Positions 1 to 8,612 of a stretch of DNA of 64,000 nucleotides are shown here, in pieces. Origin of the DNA: Site-B1 sp963722665 (lineage in GTDB: Bacteria; Bacteroidota; Bacteroidia; Flavobacteriales; Flavobacteriaceae); assembly GCA_963722665.1 (NCBI GenBank), contig CAVRNW010000013.1:124001-188000 (forward strand), read 5' to 3'. The translations under genes were made by a program, and so were the position numbers. A model generated the notes under the pieces. That model did not search any database, was not told the DNA's origin, and saw only the letters and a program-made list of their open reading frames with translations. How positions within the stretch are numbered: the stretch's first letter is position 1; each line of letters opens with the position of its first letter.

Positions 1-1559
1 TTATGAGTTAAATAATCAATAATGGATTTTGTTTCTTCATTATTGAATTGATTAAGAGCATCTTCCAGAATTAATATTTTCGGTTTCTTAATAATGGCCC
101 TTGCCAGTATAATTTTTTTGGCGATCTGATAAGAAATTTGTTTTCCTTCCGGGTAAAGAACAGTATTTAATCCTTTTGGCAGTTCTTTTACAAATTGGGT
201 CAGTCCTATTTTTTCCAGAACATTGAAAATTTCTTCGTCATTTATTGATTGGTCTCCAAATGTAATATTATCCCTTACGGAACCTTCAAAAGGAGTTTCT
301 TCAGAGAGCGACAAACCTAGTTGTGAACGATAATGGTTTATGTACAAACTATTCAATGATACATTATTAATGTAAACCATACCTGAGGTTGGTTGAATAA
401 TCCCGGCAATCAATCTCAATAAACTAGATTTTCCGGACCCGCTTTCTCCCGTAATTAGAATACGACTGCCCTTTTCTACTTTTAGATTAATATCTCGAAG
501 AATAGGTTTTTCTCTATTTTCAACTATATAAGAAACATGATCAAATTCTACTGTTAATCCATTTTTGAACTCGGGTGTATCTCCACTTTGTTCTTCCAGC
601 TCTTTATCTACAACCTGCCCTAATTTTTCAATAGAAGTTAGCACATCATAAAAGGACTCCAAACCTAAAATGAGCTTCTCAACGGAAGCTACTACCAATA
701 GTATAATAATCTCAGCCGCAACGAACTGACCTATATTCATCTCTTGGTTTAAAACTAATGCTCCTCCAATTAGCAAAAGACCAGCTGTTACAAGGACTTT
801 AAATCCAATCATTTGAATAAATTGTAAAACCAAAATCCTGAAATGACTTTCTCTTGCTTGGAGATAATCAGCTACCAAGGCATCATTTTTTTGTAACGCT
901 AAATTGGTTTTACCTGAGAGTTTAAAACTAACAACAGTTCTCGCCACTTCCTGAATCCAATGCGCTACTTTATACTTGTTCTTAGACTCTTCTAAGCTGG
1001 TGATCAGCCCTTTTTTTGCCGTGAATTTAAAAACGACATAAATAAGGAATAGCAATAAAAACCCAAAAATGATAAAAAACGGATGATAAAGAGATAATAA
1101 TATTAATGCAAATACTATTTGCAAAACAGCAGAAGGAATATCTATCAGAATTTTAGATAATCCTTTTTGAATGGTCAATGTATCAAAAAACCTGTTTGCC
1201 AACTCCGGAGGATAATAATCCCGTAATTCATTCATTTTAATTTTTGGAAAACGATAACTTAATTCAAAAGAGGCCCTGGTGAAAATTCGTTGCTGGATGG
1301 TTTCAATTATCCTAAGCTGCATAAGCTGTAAGGCTCCTACAAAAACAACTCCAAGAGTAACCAAAATCACTAAAACTATCCAGGATGTAGATATTTGTGC
1401 TCCTTGAATTAAATTTATTATAGCCTGTATGCCTAAAGGAAGTGATAAAGAAACAAATCCGGAAAAAATAGCATAATAGAAAATTTGAAAAATATCTTTT
1501 CGCTCAAGTTGAAGCAATCCCATAAATCGTTGCCATGGTGTCATTTTATTATTATTCAT
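1..1559 (-). CDS. ABC transporter, fused permease-ATPase, 3' end cut by window edge
   Basis: The visible 519 residues hold an exporter-type membrane domain (about residues 20-300, several hydrophobic segments) followed by a nucleotide-binding domain from about residue 330. The Walker A is GESGSGKSS. The signature region reads EGKQISYQIAKK instead of LSGGQ, and the Walker B end reads ILILED, with E and D swapped relative to the usual DE. Such departures occur in a Bacteroidota branch of type I secretion-like ABC proteins, from memory, so this is probably the ATPase half of a HlyB/HlyD-like export system. No peptidase domain is seen at the N-terminus. The start at 1559 is chosen because its ATG overlaps the stop of the TetR gene (ATGA), implying translational coupling. 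The partner HlyD would be expected beyond position 1. Substrate unknown. Confidence 0.88.
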   Translation of the reverse strand, partial: MNNNKMTPWQRFMGLLQLERKDIFQIFYYAIFSGFVSLSLPLGIQAIINLIQGAQISTSWIVLVILVTLGVVFVGALQLMQLRIIETIQQRIFTRASFELSYRFPKIKMNELRDYYPPELANRFFDTLTIQKGLSKILIDIPSAVLQIVFALILLSLYHPFFIIFGFLLLFLIYVVFKFTAKKGLITSLEESKNKYKVAHWIQEVARTVVSFKLSGKTNLALQKNDALVADYLQARESHFRILVLQFIQMIGFKVLVTAGLLLIGGALVLNQEMNIGQFVAAEIIILLVVASVEKLILGLESFYDVLTSIEKLGQVVDKELEEQSGDTPEFKNGLTVEFDHVSYIVENREKPILRDINLKVEKGSRILITGESGSGKSSLLRLIAGIIQPTSGMVYINNVSLNSLYINHYRSQLGLSLSEETPFEGSVRDNITFGDQSINDEEIFNVLEKIGLTQFVKELPKGLNTVLYPEGKQISYQIAKKIILARAIIKKPKILILEDALNQFNNEETKSIIDYLTH

Positions 1560-2233
1560 GATTTTCTTAAAGTTTTAAAGCACAGATCAATAAAAAAATC
1601 TGCAGGGGACACTTTATTTTTACAATCTGTAATAGTTGTAAAATGATCCTTTAAAAAATGCTGGTGTAAAGAACCTTCTAAAATGGAACTCGCTAAACTA
1701 GTAGCAAAGCCATAGTCATTGTTCACCGCTAGGATCATATCACGAAGTCTATGAACTAGTCTTTTGTAAACTATAAAATACCCATCCTTATTTTCCTGAT
1801 CGACCTCTTTAGTCAGAAAGGATTTAGAATTTTCATTAATCATAATCCTGTTTAAGATCACTTCATTAATGTGAGAGAATTTTGAATCTTCTTCTGTTGT
1901 TCGCGTCAGAACTTTTATGGCCATTTTTAGTCTTTCTTCTTCATTTGAGAAGTTATGTGTTTCAAAGACAAATTGATACTCCATCCAAGCCCAATACCAT
2001 GATGATAAATAAAGTAGTAACTTATGCTTATTCTCGAAATATCGATAGATGGAACTTTCATTCGATCCTATTTTAAATCCTAATTTTTTAAATGTAAAAT
2101 CATCAAATCCAATTTCATCTATTAACAAGATACTTTCTTCAATTATTCGTTTTCCGAGTTCTGAAGATTCCGGATCCTTGATGTATATCTTTTCGGGTAC
2201 GGATATCTTAATATTTGAAAGTAATGTTTTCAT
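1556..2233 (-). CDS. TetR/AcrR family transcriptional regulator
   Basis: 225 residues. The N-terminal part (about residues 25-75) has the TetR helix-turn-helix pattern: ILLIDEIGFDDFTFKKLG, then SNESSIYRYFENKHKLLLYL, where the Y-x-Y/H-F-x-x-K signature of the recognition helix is clear. The remaining 150 residues would be the ligand-binding and dimerisation domain and show no further recognisable motif. It is the first gene of an operon with the ABC exporter (4-base ATGA overlap) and is transcribed away from an Old Yellow Enzyme gene. A perfect 7-bp inverted repeat sits 24 bp upstream of the start, a natural operator for autoregulation. Inference: it represses the exporter until a small molecule binds. 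Confidence 0.88.
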   Translation of the reverse strand: MKTLLSNIKISVPEKIYIKDPESSELGKRIIEESILLIDEIGFDDFTFKKLGFKIGSNESSIYRYFENKHKLLLYLSSWYWAWMEYQFVFETHNFSNEEERLKMAIKVLTRTTEEDSKFSHINEVILNRIMINENSKSFLTKEVDQENKDGYFIVYKRLVHRLRDMILAVNNDYGFATSLASSILEGSLHQHFLKDHFTTITDCKNKVSPADFFIDLCFKTLRKS

Positions 2234-2256
2234 ATATATTATTTTGATTGCAAATA

Positions 2257-2273
2257 TAATAGTATTACTATTA
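2257..2273. promoter_or_regulatory. Inverted repeat, candidate TetR operator
   Basis: TAATAGT-att-ACTATTA is a perfect 7-bp inverted repeat with a 3-bp spacer in the intergenic region between the divergent tetR and Old Yellow Enzyme genes, 24 bp from the tetR start codon. TetR proteins usually bind such palindromes near their own gene. Assignment to this regulator is inference from position. Confidence 0.5.
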
Positions 2274-2400
2274 ATATAAAATATTTAACAATTATTTAGG
2301 ACATAAGAATTCAATCAATATTTTCCTTAATGAAAGTTGTCTATTTATAGATATATTTGAAGTATAGAACCAATTAGGTCCAAAACTTAACAATGCAGAC

Positions 2401-3505
2401 ATGTCCAAAACACAACCTTTATTACAACCATACACTTTAAATGATTTGAAACTTAATAACCGAATTGTCATAGCGCCAATGACTCGAAGCAGAGCTGATA
2501 ATCCACATAAAAAACCAACAGATGAACTTCAGGGAATATATTATGAGCAAAGGGCTTCTGCCGGGTTGATCATTACCGAAGGCTCTCAGGTTTCTGAACA
2601 GGCTGTAGGTTATATTAATACGCCCGGTATCCATTCAAGAAGCTCAGGTTAATGGTTGGAAAAAAGTAACCAATCGTGTTCATGGAAAAGGAGGGAAGAT
2701 CTTTATTCAACTATGGCATGTTGGCAGAATTTCGCATCCCGATTTCCATAATGGAAATCTTCCTTTAGCACCTTCTGCTATTAATCCGGGTTATAAATCA
2801 TTTACTCCAAATGGATTTAAGGAAACTGTTACGCCTAAAGAAATGACCATAGAAGACATTAAAACAACTATCCAAGATTTTAGAAAGGCTGCCAGAAATG
2901 CTGTTGAAGCGGGTTTTGATGGAATCGAAATTCATTCATCCAATGGATATTTATTTCACCAGTTTTTTTGTAAATGTTCCAATACACGCACCGATGCCTA
3001 TGGAGGGAGCATAATTAACAGAAAAAGGTTCTTTTTTGATGTTTTAGAAGCCGTGAAACAAGAAATCCCGGAGAGTAGAATAGGTGTACGTTTCAATCCA
3101 TCAATGCATGGTCTAGCCGGAATTACTCTTGATGAAGAAACCATCCCTACATTTGATCATGTTATTAAAAAATTAAATGATTATAATCTTGCTTATGTCC
3201 ATTTATCAGAACCTTTTACTGATGTTTCAAAAGTTCCTTTTGCCATTCAAAATATTGCTGAACATTACCGGCCATTGTATAAAGGAACACTCATGATAAA
3301 TGGTGGGTTTACTCAAGAATCAGGCAATTCCATTATTGAGAGAGGAAAAGCTGATTTGGTAGCATTTGGTAAACCTTTTGTCTCCAACCCTGATCTGGTT
3401 GAGCGTTTTGAAAATAATTGGCCTATAACTGAATGGGATAGCGATACTTTTTACACAGCAGGAGAAAAGGGATATTTAGATTATAAAAATTATACATTAC
3501 ATTAA
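2401..3505 (+). CDS. Old Yellow Enzyme family alkene reductase (frameshift near 2634)
   Basis: FMN-dependent NAD(P)H oxidoreductase of the OYE/NemA family, reducing activated C=C bonds. The N-terminal frame (to 2652) has the typical LKLNNRIVIAPMTRSRA start, and the second frame carries the substrate-binding H-x-x-N pair (EIHSSNGYLFHQF), the NTRTDAYGGSIINRKRF motif and the FMN-phosphate region (LMINGGF, ADLVAFGKPFVSNPDL). One extra T in CCATTCAAG near 2634 breaks the frame. Removing it gives TPGIHQEAQVNGWKKV and a 367-residue protein of normal family length. So the gene is either intact with a sequencing error or a recent pseudogene. It is divergent from tetR, whose candidate operator lies between them, and is followed by an EamA exporter. 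Physiological substrate unknown. Confidence 0.88.
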
Positions 3506-3583
3506 TATATCATTTATCTATAATTGAATTTTACCAATTGTTTTTCATAATATTGTTGAAATAATACCAATACAAATCACAAC

Positions 3584-4501
3584 ATGTTTCGACCTCAAAA
3601 AGGCGTATTGATAATACTGGCATTTTTTGCTATTTACGTCATTTGGGGTTCGACCTATATGCTGAATAAAATTGCCGTTTCTGAACTGCCTCCTTTTGGG
3701 TTGGCATCAATACGATTCGTATCTGCCGGTTTGATCATTTTTGTGATAGCCAAGATAATGGGTATTAGTCTTGCCATTACTAAAAAACAACTTATTAATA
3801 CAGCAATTGCAGGTTTTTTATTCCTGACCTTTGGAAATGGAATAGTGGTCTGGGCACTTAGATATGTTGATAGTGGCTTTGCAGCCTTAGAAATTTCAGC
3901 CCAACCTTTGGTTGTTTTAATTTTAATGCGAATTCTGCAAGGGAAAAAGATACAGTCCATGTCGATTATTGGGGTCATCCTAGGAGTTATTGGAATTTAT
4001 TTGTTGGTAGGTCAAAAAGAGATTATAAGTAAAGAAAATAGTATTTTAGGTATACTCATGATATTTGCTTGTATGTTAAGCTGGGGATATGGCAGCTTAT
4101 TCGTTGGTAAAGCCGAATTACCCCGAAACTATTTTGTCAATACCGGTTATCAAATGGTTACAGGCGGATTGATGCTTCTTCTCGTAAGTATCCTTTTTGG
4201 CGAAACCTGGATTCCATTATCCGATTGGAGCAGCAAAGTAAAATGGTCCATGATAATTTTAATATTTTTTGGAAGCATCGTGGCTTTTACTTCTTTCAAT
4301 TATTTGTTAAGAGCGGTCTCTCCGGAAAAAGTTGCTACTTCAACCTATGTTAATCCCATTATTGCCCTTTTTTTAGGATGGTATTTTTTAGATGAGATAA
4401 TTACCACTCAATCTATAGTAGCGGCAGTTATCTTGCTTACAGGTGTATATTTCATCAATACTAAGAAAAAGGGAGTTGTTTTCTCAAGATTCAGGAGATA
4501 G
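3584..4501 (+). CDS. EamA/DMT-superfamily transporter
   Basis: 305 residues with about ten hydrophobic segments arranged as two EamA repeats. The first begins with the family hallmark AIYVIWGSTYMLNKIAVSE and continues PPFGLASIRFVSAG; the second includes SWGYGSLFVGKAELP and ends near VSPEKVATSTYVNPIIALF followed by GWYFLDE. Length and topology match inner-membrane drug/metabolite exporters of the RhaT/YedA kind. The substrate cannot be told from sequence. It is 78 bp downstream of the Old Yellow Enzyme gene on the same strand and may be co-transcribed with it, which would fit a detoxify-and-export pair under the divergent TetR regulator (inference). Confidence 0.9.
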   Translation: MFRPQKGVLIILAFFAIYVIWGSTYMLNKIAVSELPPFGLASIRFVSAGLIIFVIAKIMGISLAITKKQLINTAIAGFLFLTFGNGIVVWALRYVDSGFAALEISAQPLVVLILMRILQGKKIQSMSIIGVILGVIGIYLLVGQKEIISKENSILGILMIFACMLSWGYGSLFVGKAELPRNYFVNTGYQMVTGGLMLLLVSILFGETWIPLSDWSSKVKWSMIILIFFGSIVAFTSFNYLLRAVSPEKVATSTYVNPIIALFLGWYFLDEIITTQSIVAAVILLTGVYFINTKKKGVVFSRFRR

Positions 4502-4605
4502 TCTAAAAACATAGTTTATAAATTACATCAATGCTAAATATATGCGTTATTTTTACCTTCAAATACTTTTTACATCAAAGGCTCAATTAAATTAATTATA
4601 CTCTA

Positions 4606-6780
4606 ATGAAAACTAAAATCATCACAACATTACTTTTTGTTTCTATTTTGTTTGTTTCGTGCAATTTCGAAGAAAAAGAAACATCAAAACCGTATTTATC
4701 CCTTGATACTCCCATAGCTAAAAAATTCAATGTAGAGCTTCAAGTTCATGATGATGTACGTATTGATAATTATTTCTGGATGCGTTTAAGTGATGAACAA
4801 AAAAATGCTGTAACTCCAGATTCACAAACACAGGACGTACTTGACTATCTTAATGCAGAAAATGAATACAAGGAGGCAGCAATGAAGCATACTGAAGGTC
4901 TTCAGGACAAACTTTACAATGAGATTGTCGGACGAATTAAAAAAGATGATTCATCAGTTCCATACAATTACAATGGCTATTCCTATTATACGCGTTATGA
5001 AGAAGGAATGGATTATGCGTTTTATTGTCGGAAAAAACTTGACAATAACAATCGGGAAGAAATCATGCTTAACGGAACGGAAATGGCCAAGGGACATAGT
5101 TATTTTTCTATAGCTGGAAGAGAAATTAGTCCCAACAATGAACTTATTGCCTATGGTTTAGATACTATTTCCAGACGGCGCTATGATATATATTTTAAAA
5201 ATCTTAAATCAGGTGAATTACTGTCAGACAAGCTTGAAAACACTAGTGGAAGAGCAGTTTGGGCAAATGACAATAAAACCGTTTTCTACGCATTAAAAGA
5301 TCCTGTTACATTAAGGGAGGATAAAATATTCAAACATATTTTAGGAACCGATCAATCTCAGGACCAAATAGTTTTCCACGAAACCGATGAAACTTTTAGT
5401 TGTTTCGTGTACAAATCTAAATCTGATAAATATATCATGATAGGAAGCACTCAGACATTATCATCAGAATATCGATATTTAGATGCCAATAGACCAGATG
5501 GATCCTGGAAGATCATCCAGCCACGAGAAAAAGATCTGGAATATAGTGTAGATCATTACTCAGATCATTTTTATATTAGAACAAACCTAAATGCTAAAAA
5601 TTTCAAGCTTGTTAAAACCCCTGTATCCGCCACCACAAAACAAAATTGGGTTGATGTCATTCCTCATCGTGAAGATGTGTTTTTACAAGATTTTGTGGTC
5701 TTCCGAGATCATTTGGTTTTAGAAGAAAGATTTGATGGTCTAATAACCATTCGTGTAATGAACTGGAATGGCGAAAATGACCATTATATAAAATATAATG
5801 ATCCGGCTTATTTGGTTTATACAACAACTAATTTGAATTTCAATACCAATATTCTTAGATACACTTATACTTCTTTAACAACTCCAAATAGCACCATAGA
5901 ATATAACATGGATACCAAAGAACATGTCGTGTTAAAAGAAGAAGAAATCCTTGATCCAAATTTTTCAAAAGACAATTATATTTCAGAACGATTATATGCA
6001 ACTGCAAGAGATGGCGCAAAAGTGCCAATTTCTTTGGTGTACAAAAAAGGAGTTGAAAGAAGTAATTCTTCACCTTTACTTTTATATTCTTACGGTTCTT
6101 ATGGAAGCAGTACAGAACCTACCTTCAGATCAGACAGACTCAGTTTGCTGGATCGTGGTTTTATATATGCAATTGCTCATATAAGGGGCGGACAAGAAAT
6201 GGGAAGATATTGGTATGAAGATGGAAAACTACTAAAAAAGAAGAATACTTTTTATGATTTCATTGATTGCGGGGAGTTCCTGGTTAATGAGGGATACACA
6301 AGCCCTGAGCACTTGTATGCCATGGGTGGCAGTGCCGGTGGATTGTTGATGGGAGCAATTGTTAACATAAAACCTCAATTATGGAATGGAGTAGTGGCTG
6401 CCGTTCCTTTTGTTGATGTGGTTACTACAATGCTGGATGAAAGCATTCCTTTAACAACCTTTGAGTTTGATGAATGGGGAAATCCTAAGGATAAAGAATA
6501 TTATGATTATATGAAATCTTATTCTCCATATGATAATGTTGTTAAGAAAGACTATCCAAATCTTTTGATCACAACAGGTTACTGGGATAGTCAGGTACAA
6601 TATTGGGAACCTGCCAAATGGATTGCCAAATTACGTGAGCTTAAAACAGATGATAATCTGTTGATCATGGATTGTGATATGGAAGCAGGTCATGGAGGGG
6701 CTTCAGGACGATTTAAACGTTACAAACGAACCGCTCTATTTTATGCATTTATGATGGATCTTGAAGGGGTTTCAGAATAA
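4606..6780 (+). CDS. Prolyl oligopeptidase family S9A lipoprotein (oligopeptidase B-like)
   Basis: 724 residues. The lipoprotein signal is MKTKIITTLLFVSILFVSC with the lipidated Cys at residue 19. The N-terminal half is the beta-propeller that gates the active site; the C-terminal alpha/beta-hydrolase domain has Ser576 in MGGSAGGLLMG, Asp661 in GYWDSQVQYWEPAKW and His696 in AGHGGASGRF, a complete catalytic triad. The R-x-Y-W-Y-E-D-G and DEWGNP segments are typical of protease II rather than of true prolyl oligopeptidase, so cleavage after Lys/Arg in short peptides is expected. It is probably anchored in the periplasm or outer membrane, where it would trim imported peptides. Upstream gap of about 100 bp, own promoter likely. 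The gene is intact. Confidence 0.93.
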   Translation: MKTKIITTLLFVSILFVSCNFEEKETSKPYLSLDTPIAKKFNVELQVHDDVRIDNYFWMRLSDEQKNAVTPDSQTQDVLDYLNAENEYKEAAMKHTEGLQDKLYNEIVGRIKKDDSSVPYNYNGYSYYTRYEEGMDYAFYCRKKLDNNNREEIMLNGTEMAKGHSYFSIAGREISPNNELIAYGLDTISRRRYDIYFKNLKSGELLSDKLENTSGRAVWANDNKTVFYALKDPVTLREDKIFKHILGTDQSQDQIVFHETDETFSCFVYKSKSDKYIMIGSTQTLSSEYRYLDANRPDGSWKIIQPREKDLEYSVDHYSDHFYIRTNLNAKNFKLVKTPVSATTKQNWVDVIPHREDVFLQDFVVFRDHLVLEERFDGLITIRVMNWNGENDHYIKYNDPAYLVYTTTNLNFNTNILRYTYTSLTTPNSTIEYNMDTKEHVVLKEEEILDPNFSKDNYISERLYATARDGAKVPISLVYKKGVERSNSSPLLLYSYGSYGSSTEPTFRSDRLSLLDRGFIYAIAHIRGGQEMGRYWYEDGKLLKKKNTFYDFIDCGEFLVNEGYTSPEHLYAMGGSAGGLLMGAIVNIKPQLWNGVVAAVPFVDVVTTMLDESIPLTTFEFDEWGNPKDKEYYDYMKSYSPYDNVVKKDYPNLLITTGYWDSQVQYWEPAKWIAKLRELKTDDNLLIMDCDMEAGHGGASGRFKRYKRTALFYAFMMDLEGVSE

Positions 6781-6948
6781 TCCATTAGTCATTTTTATCG
6801 CTTTTAAGGTTTTCCATTATAATGACATATTTTAATATGGAATATTATAGAGAGTGCCTTAATATCAGCACAATAACTGTCGAGAAATTCGAACATGTTT
6901 GGGCTCAAAATAATTGTTCAATCAACTATCCTGAATTAATCTTAAAAT

Positions 6949-7557
6949 CTAATCAGCTTTATTGAGAGATTCCATTAACATCTCATAATTCTTAATATTT
7001 GTATAGAGAAGGCCTCCAATGTTGACAATAGGATTGGTCAAAGATTCTAAAGATGACACTTCATCTCCAAGATAGGTCATCATTCGTTCCTTAACATCTG
7101 GTTTATCAATTATATTGATTTTTGTATAGAGGTAATTACTATTATTTAAACCATCTAAAATTGAATCGCAGGTTTTACAATTTTCTGTAACATACACAAG
7201 GATCTGCTTGGGAGGGTCTATCTTTATGGCTTCAAAAGGAGGTTTTAATGATCGTTTAGAAAGGCTGTCATTTACTTCCAGTTCATAAGTATAACTTGGC
7301 ACCTTTCCGCGTTCTATTATTAATGATTTTAATAAGACCTTTGAAGCAGCCGGCACCCTGACAAACCTGGGTTTTGCACTGCTTTGTCTAACATTTGTTC
7401 CTGTAATGTCAATTTTTACATCATAATCTGTTTCAGACTGGTTAAGGGCATATACAGACAGCCGGTTTTTCTTGGTTTCATCAATTATATTTATTGGAGA
7501 AGTTTGCCCATAGGCATTTCCAATAACAAAAAAGAATAAGATAATTTTTTTTATCAT
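6949..7557 (-). CDS. Secreted protein with thioredoxin-like CxxC segment
   Basis: 202 residues. A signal peptide (MIKKIILFFFVIGNAYGQ, cleaved before Q) targets it to the periplasm. Residues about 25-110 look like a beta-sandwich (VKIDITGTNVRQSS, RVPAASKVLLKSLIIERG). Residues about 120-200 contain QILVYVTENCKTCDSILDG, a CKTC motif in the position of a thioredoxin/glutaredoxin active site, followed by INIIDKPDVKERMM. The two-domain arrangement suggests a redox or chaperone protein of the envelope; I do not recognise a named family. It converges on no partner: the upstream prolyl oligopeptidase is on the other strand and the sugar kinase starts 100 bp away, divergently. Confidence 0.7.
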   Translation of the reverse strand: MIKKIILFFFVIGNAYGQTSPINIIDETKKNRLSVYALNQSETDYDVKIDITGTNVRQSSAKPRFVRVPAASKVLLKSLIIERGKVPSYTYELEVNDSLSKRSLKPPFEAIKIDPPKQILVYVTENCKTCDSILDGLNNSNYLYTKINIIDKPDVKERMMTYLGDEVSSLESLTNPIVNIGGLLYTNIKNYEMLMESLNKAD

Positions 7558-7656
7558 GAGTTTTAGTTAAAGTCAGAAAATGAATACAAGGATTAAAGTT
7601 AATGAAAAACTTTAAATCAAGAACAATTCCTTATTTTTAATAAATTAAATTTTTCA

Positions 7657-8580
7657 ATGAATATAATTACATTAACAGTAAATCCGGCTTTAGACAAAAG
7701 TGCAAAAGTAGATGGATTAATAGCTGAGCAAAAACTAAAATGTCACTCCATTGAATTTCAAGCTGGTGGTGGTGGAATCAATATTTCAAGAGTTTTAACC
7801 AGGCTAAAAATTGAATCTGATTGTGTTTTTACATCAGGAGGAGACAATGGCAAGTATTTAGAAAAGATGTTACTTCAAGAAAAAGTTAAGATTTCCCCAT
7901 TACCTGTAGAGGAATGGACCAGAGAAAATTTATCCATTGTCGATACCCAGACTGCTAAGCAATACAGATTTGGCATGCCGGGGAAACCTGTTTCTAAATC
8001 TGAAATTGATCTGATTACAAATACAATTCTTAAGAAAATAGGCAAAAACGATATACTTGCTTTAAGTGGCAGTTTAACTCCAAATATGCCTTTGGATTAC
8101 TATGCCCATATTATTAAGTTAGTTGCAGATAAAAAAGTAAAAGTCATATTGGATACATCCGGACCTGCCTTAGTGCATACACTCAAACAACCTTTGTTCT
8201 TAATAAAACCAAACCAGAAGGAATTAGCAATATTAGCCAAAAAAGATTTTCTGTCAACCAAGGAACAAGAGACCTTCGCCATGGAATTGGTTAACAGTAA
8301 CAGAGTAAAATACGTTGTCGTTTCAATGGGGCCCAGAGGGGCCTTTATAGCTTCAAAAGAAGGTATCTTTTATCAATCAACCCCTTCAATTCCTGTAAAA
8401 AGCACTATTGGCGCTGGCGATAGTATGGTTGCAGGATTGATCTATGGCATTAGACATGAATATTCTCAACAAAGAATGTTGAAATTTGGTGTGGCATGCG
8501 GTGTTGCGACCACTATGAGTGAAGGCACAAATCTTGGGTCTCCAGATAAAATTCAACATGTTATGGAGTTATTGAATTAA
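7657..8580 (+). CDS. pfkB: PfkB-family sugar kinase (1-phosphofructokinase / phosphofructokinase II type)
   Basis: 307 residues, the normal length for the hexose-phosphate branch of the ribokinase family. The N-terminus ITLTVNPALDKSAKVDGL and QAGGGGINISRVLTRL match the Pfk-2/FruK/LacC group. The C-terminal ATP-site motif STIGAGDSMVAGLIYG contains the catalytic base Asp255. Reaction: ATP-dependent phosphorylation of a hexose phosphate, most likely fructose 6-phosphate or fructose 1-phosphate; the exact substrate cannot be fixed without comparison. Cytoplasmic, with no signal sequence. No fructose PTS or catabolic neighbour is present, which favours the Pfk-2 reading over FruK. The gene is intact and stands alone. 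Confidence 0.88.
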   Translation: MNIITLTVNPALDKSAKVDGLIAEQKLKCHSIEFQAGGGGINISRVLTRLKIESDCVFTSGGDNGKYLEKMLLQEKVKISPLPVEEWTRENLSIVDTQTAKQYRFGMPGKPVSKSEIDLITNTILKKIGKNDILALSGSLTPNMPLDYYAHIIKLVADKKVKVILDTSGPALVHTLKQPLFLIKPNQKELAILAKKDFLSTKEQETFAMELVNSNRVKYVVVSMGPRGAFIASKEGIFYQSTPSIPVKSTIGAGDSMVAGLIYGIRHEYSQQRMLKFGVACGVATTMSEGTNLGSPDKIQHVMELLN

Positions 8581-8612
8581 AATTTCAAATTATTTTAATA
8601 TTACCGGGTATA

